Below are positions 62,444-64,000 of a stretch of DNA of 64,000 bases, piece after piece. The first letter of the stretch is position 1; the number at the start of each line of letters is the position of its first letter. A program made the position numbers and the translations under genes. Origin of the DNA: JBBILU01 sp037444775. Its GTDB lineage: Bacteria > Patescibacteriota > Gracilibacteria > BD1-5 > UBA6164. The notes beneath the pieces are model-generated. The model had not been told where the DNA came from, did not search any database, and saw nothing but the letters and a program-made list of their open reading frames with translations. The stretch is taken from the NCBI GenBank assembly GCA_037444775.1, contig JBBILU010000005.1:79540-143539 (forward strand), read 5' to 3'.

Positions 62444-62788
62444 ATGTTAGAAAAAAATATTAAAAGATTAAGAAGACAAAAAAAAGTTAGAGCAAAAATT
62501 AGTTGAACTTCTTTAAGACCTAGATTGGCTATTTTTAGAAGTAATTCAAATATATATGCTCAAATCATAGATGATCAAACTTCTACAACTTTGGTTGCAT
62601 CTTCTGATTTAAAACTTGAAAAAGTTTGAACAAAAACGGAAATGGCTAAAAAAGTTTGAGAAGAAATTGCAAAGAAAGCTATTGAATCTAACTTAAAAAC
62701 AGTTGTTTTTGATAGAGGAGGTTTTTCTTATCATGGTAGAGTAAAAGCTTTAGCTGAATGAGCTAGAAGTATATGATTAGAATTTTAA
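62444..62788 (+). CDS. rplR: Ribosomal protein L18
   Basis: 114 residues, binds 5S rRNA. RLRRQKKVRAKISGTSLRPR, IFRSNSNIYAQIIDDQTSTT and FDRGGFSYHGRVKALAEGAR are conserved. Confidence 0.97.
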
Positions 62789-62808
62789 TTATTTAATTAC
62801 TTATTAAT

Positions 62809-63282
62809 ATGGCAATTTCTCCTAAAAAAGAAAAATGAAATTTGCAAGCACCAAAAAGTAATTTTAAAGAGGAACTTTTGAGCATAGACAGAGTTACTAG
62901 AGTTACTGCTTGAGGTAGACAATTAAGATTTAGAGCTGTAATGGTTGTTGGAGATTGAAAGTGAAATGTTTGACTAGGTACTTGAAAAAGTTGGGAAGTA
63001 GTTGATGCTATTGCAAAAGCTATTTCTAATGCAAAAAAGAATATGGTTAATGTTCCAGTTTCTGAATGAACTGTTCCTTATGATGTTAAAGTTAAATATA
63101 AAGCTGCATCAGTTATGGTTCATCCAGCATCTAAATGAACTTGATTAATTGCTTGATGAGCAGTTAGAAAAGTTCTTATGGTTGCTTGATATCAAGATGT
63201 TCTTGCAAAAAGATACGGTTCTAGCAATTTAATAAATAATGCTAGAGCTACGATTAAAGCTTTAACTTCGTTTAAAAGTTAA
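62809..63282 (+). CDS. rpsE: Ribosomal protein S5
   Basis: 157 residues, decoding accuracy protein of the 30S. RVTRVTAGGRQLRFRAVMVV, GKGNVGLGTGKSWEVVDAIA and YGSSNLINNARATIKAL match the family. In most bacteria rpmD (L30) follows; here rplO does. Confidence 0.97.
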
Positions 63283-63308
63283 ATTATTATCTATATAAAG
63301 ATTAATTT

Positions 63309-63764
63309 ATGTTAAATTTAAGTAATATAAAACCTGCAGCTTGATCTAGACAAACATCAAAAAGACTTTGAAGAGGTAATGGTTCTGGGAAATGAACATT
63401 TTCAGGTAAATGATGTAAGGGTCAAAATGCTAGATCTGGTTGAGGTGTTCCAGACTGGTTTGAGTGAGGTCAAACTCCTCTTTTCAGAAGAATGCCTAAG
63501 TTAAAAGGTTTTTCAAATGCTATGTTTAAAGTACAATATAATATTGTTAATATTTCAGATATTGCATTACTTGCTAGTAAAGGAATTTCTGAAATTAATA
63601 AAGAAACTTTATTGCAAAATCGTGTTATTAGACATAAAGCATTGGGAATTAAACTACTTTGAGATTGAAGCATAGATGCTAAAGTTACAGTTACTGTAAA
63701 TAAAGCTTCTTCTTCTGCAAAAGAAGCTGTTCTAAATGCTGGTGGTAAACTAGAATTAATATAA
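63309..63764 (+). CDS. rplO: Ribosomal protein L15
   Basis: 151 residues. RQTSKRLGRGNGSGKGTFSG, SGGGVPDWFEGGQTPLFRRM and the C-terminal KLLGDGSIDAKVTVTVNKAS, AVLNAGGKLELI. It lies 26 bp after rpsE with no L30 between and a terminator follows, where secY usually is found. Confidence 0.97.
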
Positions 63765-63765
63765 A

Positions 63766-63798
63766 AAACTTGAGTTTAAAAACTTAAGTTTTTTTTGT
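63766..63798 (+). terminator. Terminator of the ribosomal operon
   Basis: AAAACTTGAGTTT and AAAACTTAAGTTTTTTTT after the rplO stop; imperfect stem with T-tract. Confidence 0.75.
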
Positions 63799-64000
63799 TA
63801 TTAACTTTAAAATAATTATTTTTTATAAATTTGTATCGTCCCACTCAAATCCGACCACTTGAAAAGATTCAGAGATGAGATACTAAAGAGCAAAACAAGT
63901 CAAAAAAATAGATTAAAATTTTTTCTAAAATTCATAATAGTAAAGTATGGCTTACTAATCACATTTTAACAAAATAAATAATTATCAAAAAATAGTATTA
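63799..64000. other. Right-hand end, no gene seen
   Basis: Holds repeat R1 copy 3 at 63834-63871 and otherwise AT-rich sequence; ACATTTTAAC at 63962-63971 is part of the recurring motif but incomplete. Confidence 0.4.
63834..63871 (+). repeat. Interspersed repeat R1, copy 3
   Basis: TATCGTCCC then TCAAATCCGACCACTTG and AGATTCA; shares the core with 34068 (same strand) and 45825 (opposite strand), with two small indels. Confidence 0.65.

Noticed and set aside
1..64000. CRISPR array
   Set aside because: No regularly spaced direct repeats with unique spacers seen; R1 copies are too far apart.

Overview
This window comes from a very AT-rich bacterium that reads UGA as glycine (genetic code 25), which points to the Absconditabacteria/Gracilibacteria (SR1/BD1-5) lineages of the candidate phyla radiation. 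Read with the standard code, almost every gene breaks at in-frame TGA. Read with TGA as Gly, the genes close cleanly and the TGA codons fall on invariant glycines: the Walker A loops of PilB, MiaA, ComM and Era, the HPHGGGEGH motif of L2, and the HELGH zinc motif of a protease. All coordinates and products below use TGA = Gly. Starts are mostly ATG in A-rich contexts without a clear Shine-Dalgarno; a few are GTG or TTG.

Layout. 1-0.9 kb: the 5' part of miaA and a decayed AAA-ATPase-like gene. 1-9.5 kb (minus): a 1211-aa S-layer-homology protein with a long leader, then a type IV pilus operon (two unknown membrane-anchored proteins, PilB, PilC). 9.7-17.7 kb: an MgtC/DUF4010 membrane protein, an unexplained 0.5-kb intergenic region, secY, recQ and a convergent 777-aa unknown protein. 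18-24 kb: a TetR regulator with a lipoprotein membrane-fusion protein and an RND transporter. 24-29 kb: pnp, a small basic protein, rsmE, yggS and era. 29.3-31.8 kb: four tandem small two-helix secretion-pilin-like proteins followed by an anchored HExxH protease. 32-40.4 kb: RNase J, GtrA-like, UPF0489, two small unknowns, a second PilB-type ATPase, SDR, phosphoesterase, MurD and ferredoxin. 40.5-45.5 kb: a pyruvate formate-lyase remnant, mfd, truB and lepB. 46-49.3 kb: a eukaryote-like pyrimidine 5'-nucleotidase, a membrane protein and a WecA-type transferase fused in frame to a prepilin. 49.3-54.5 kb: rpoD, a small unknown, a Thr/Pro/Ala-rich lipoprotein, tRNA-Thr(GGT), comM and fmt. 54.8-63.8 kb: the S10/spc ribosomal protein operon from L3 to L15, lacking L30, with secY placed elsewhere.

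Common threads. Many genes serve the cell surface: S-layer, type IV pili with two PilB ATPases and DNA-uptake-associated ComM, a pilin-like array, lipid-linked sugar transfer and RND efflux. This fits a reduced, host-attached lifestyle. Gene decay is visible (pfl, an AAA-ATPase-like gene, a gtrA 3' end). Several short interspersed repeats occur, one of them inserted in frame inside a coding sequence. A roughly 25-bp motif recurs 14-25 bp upstream of promoters of mfd, rpoD, the ribosomal operon and a small basic protein gene and may be an unrecognised regulatory element.
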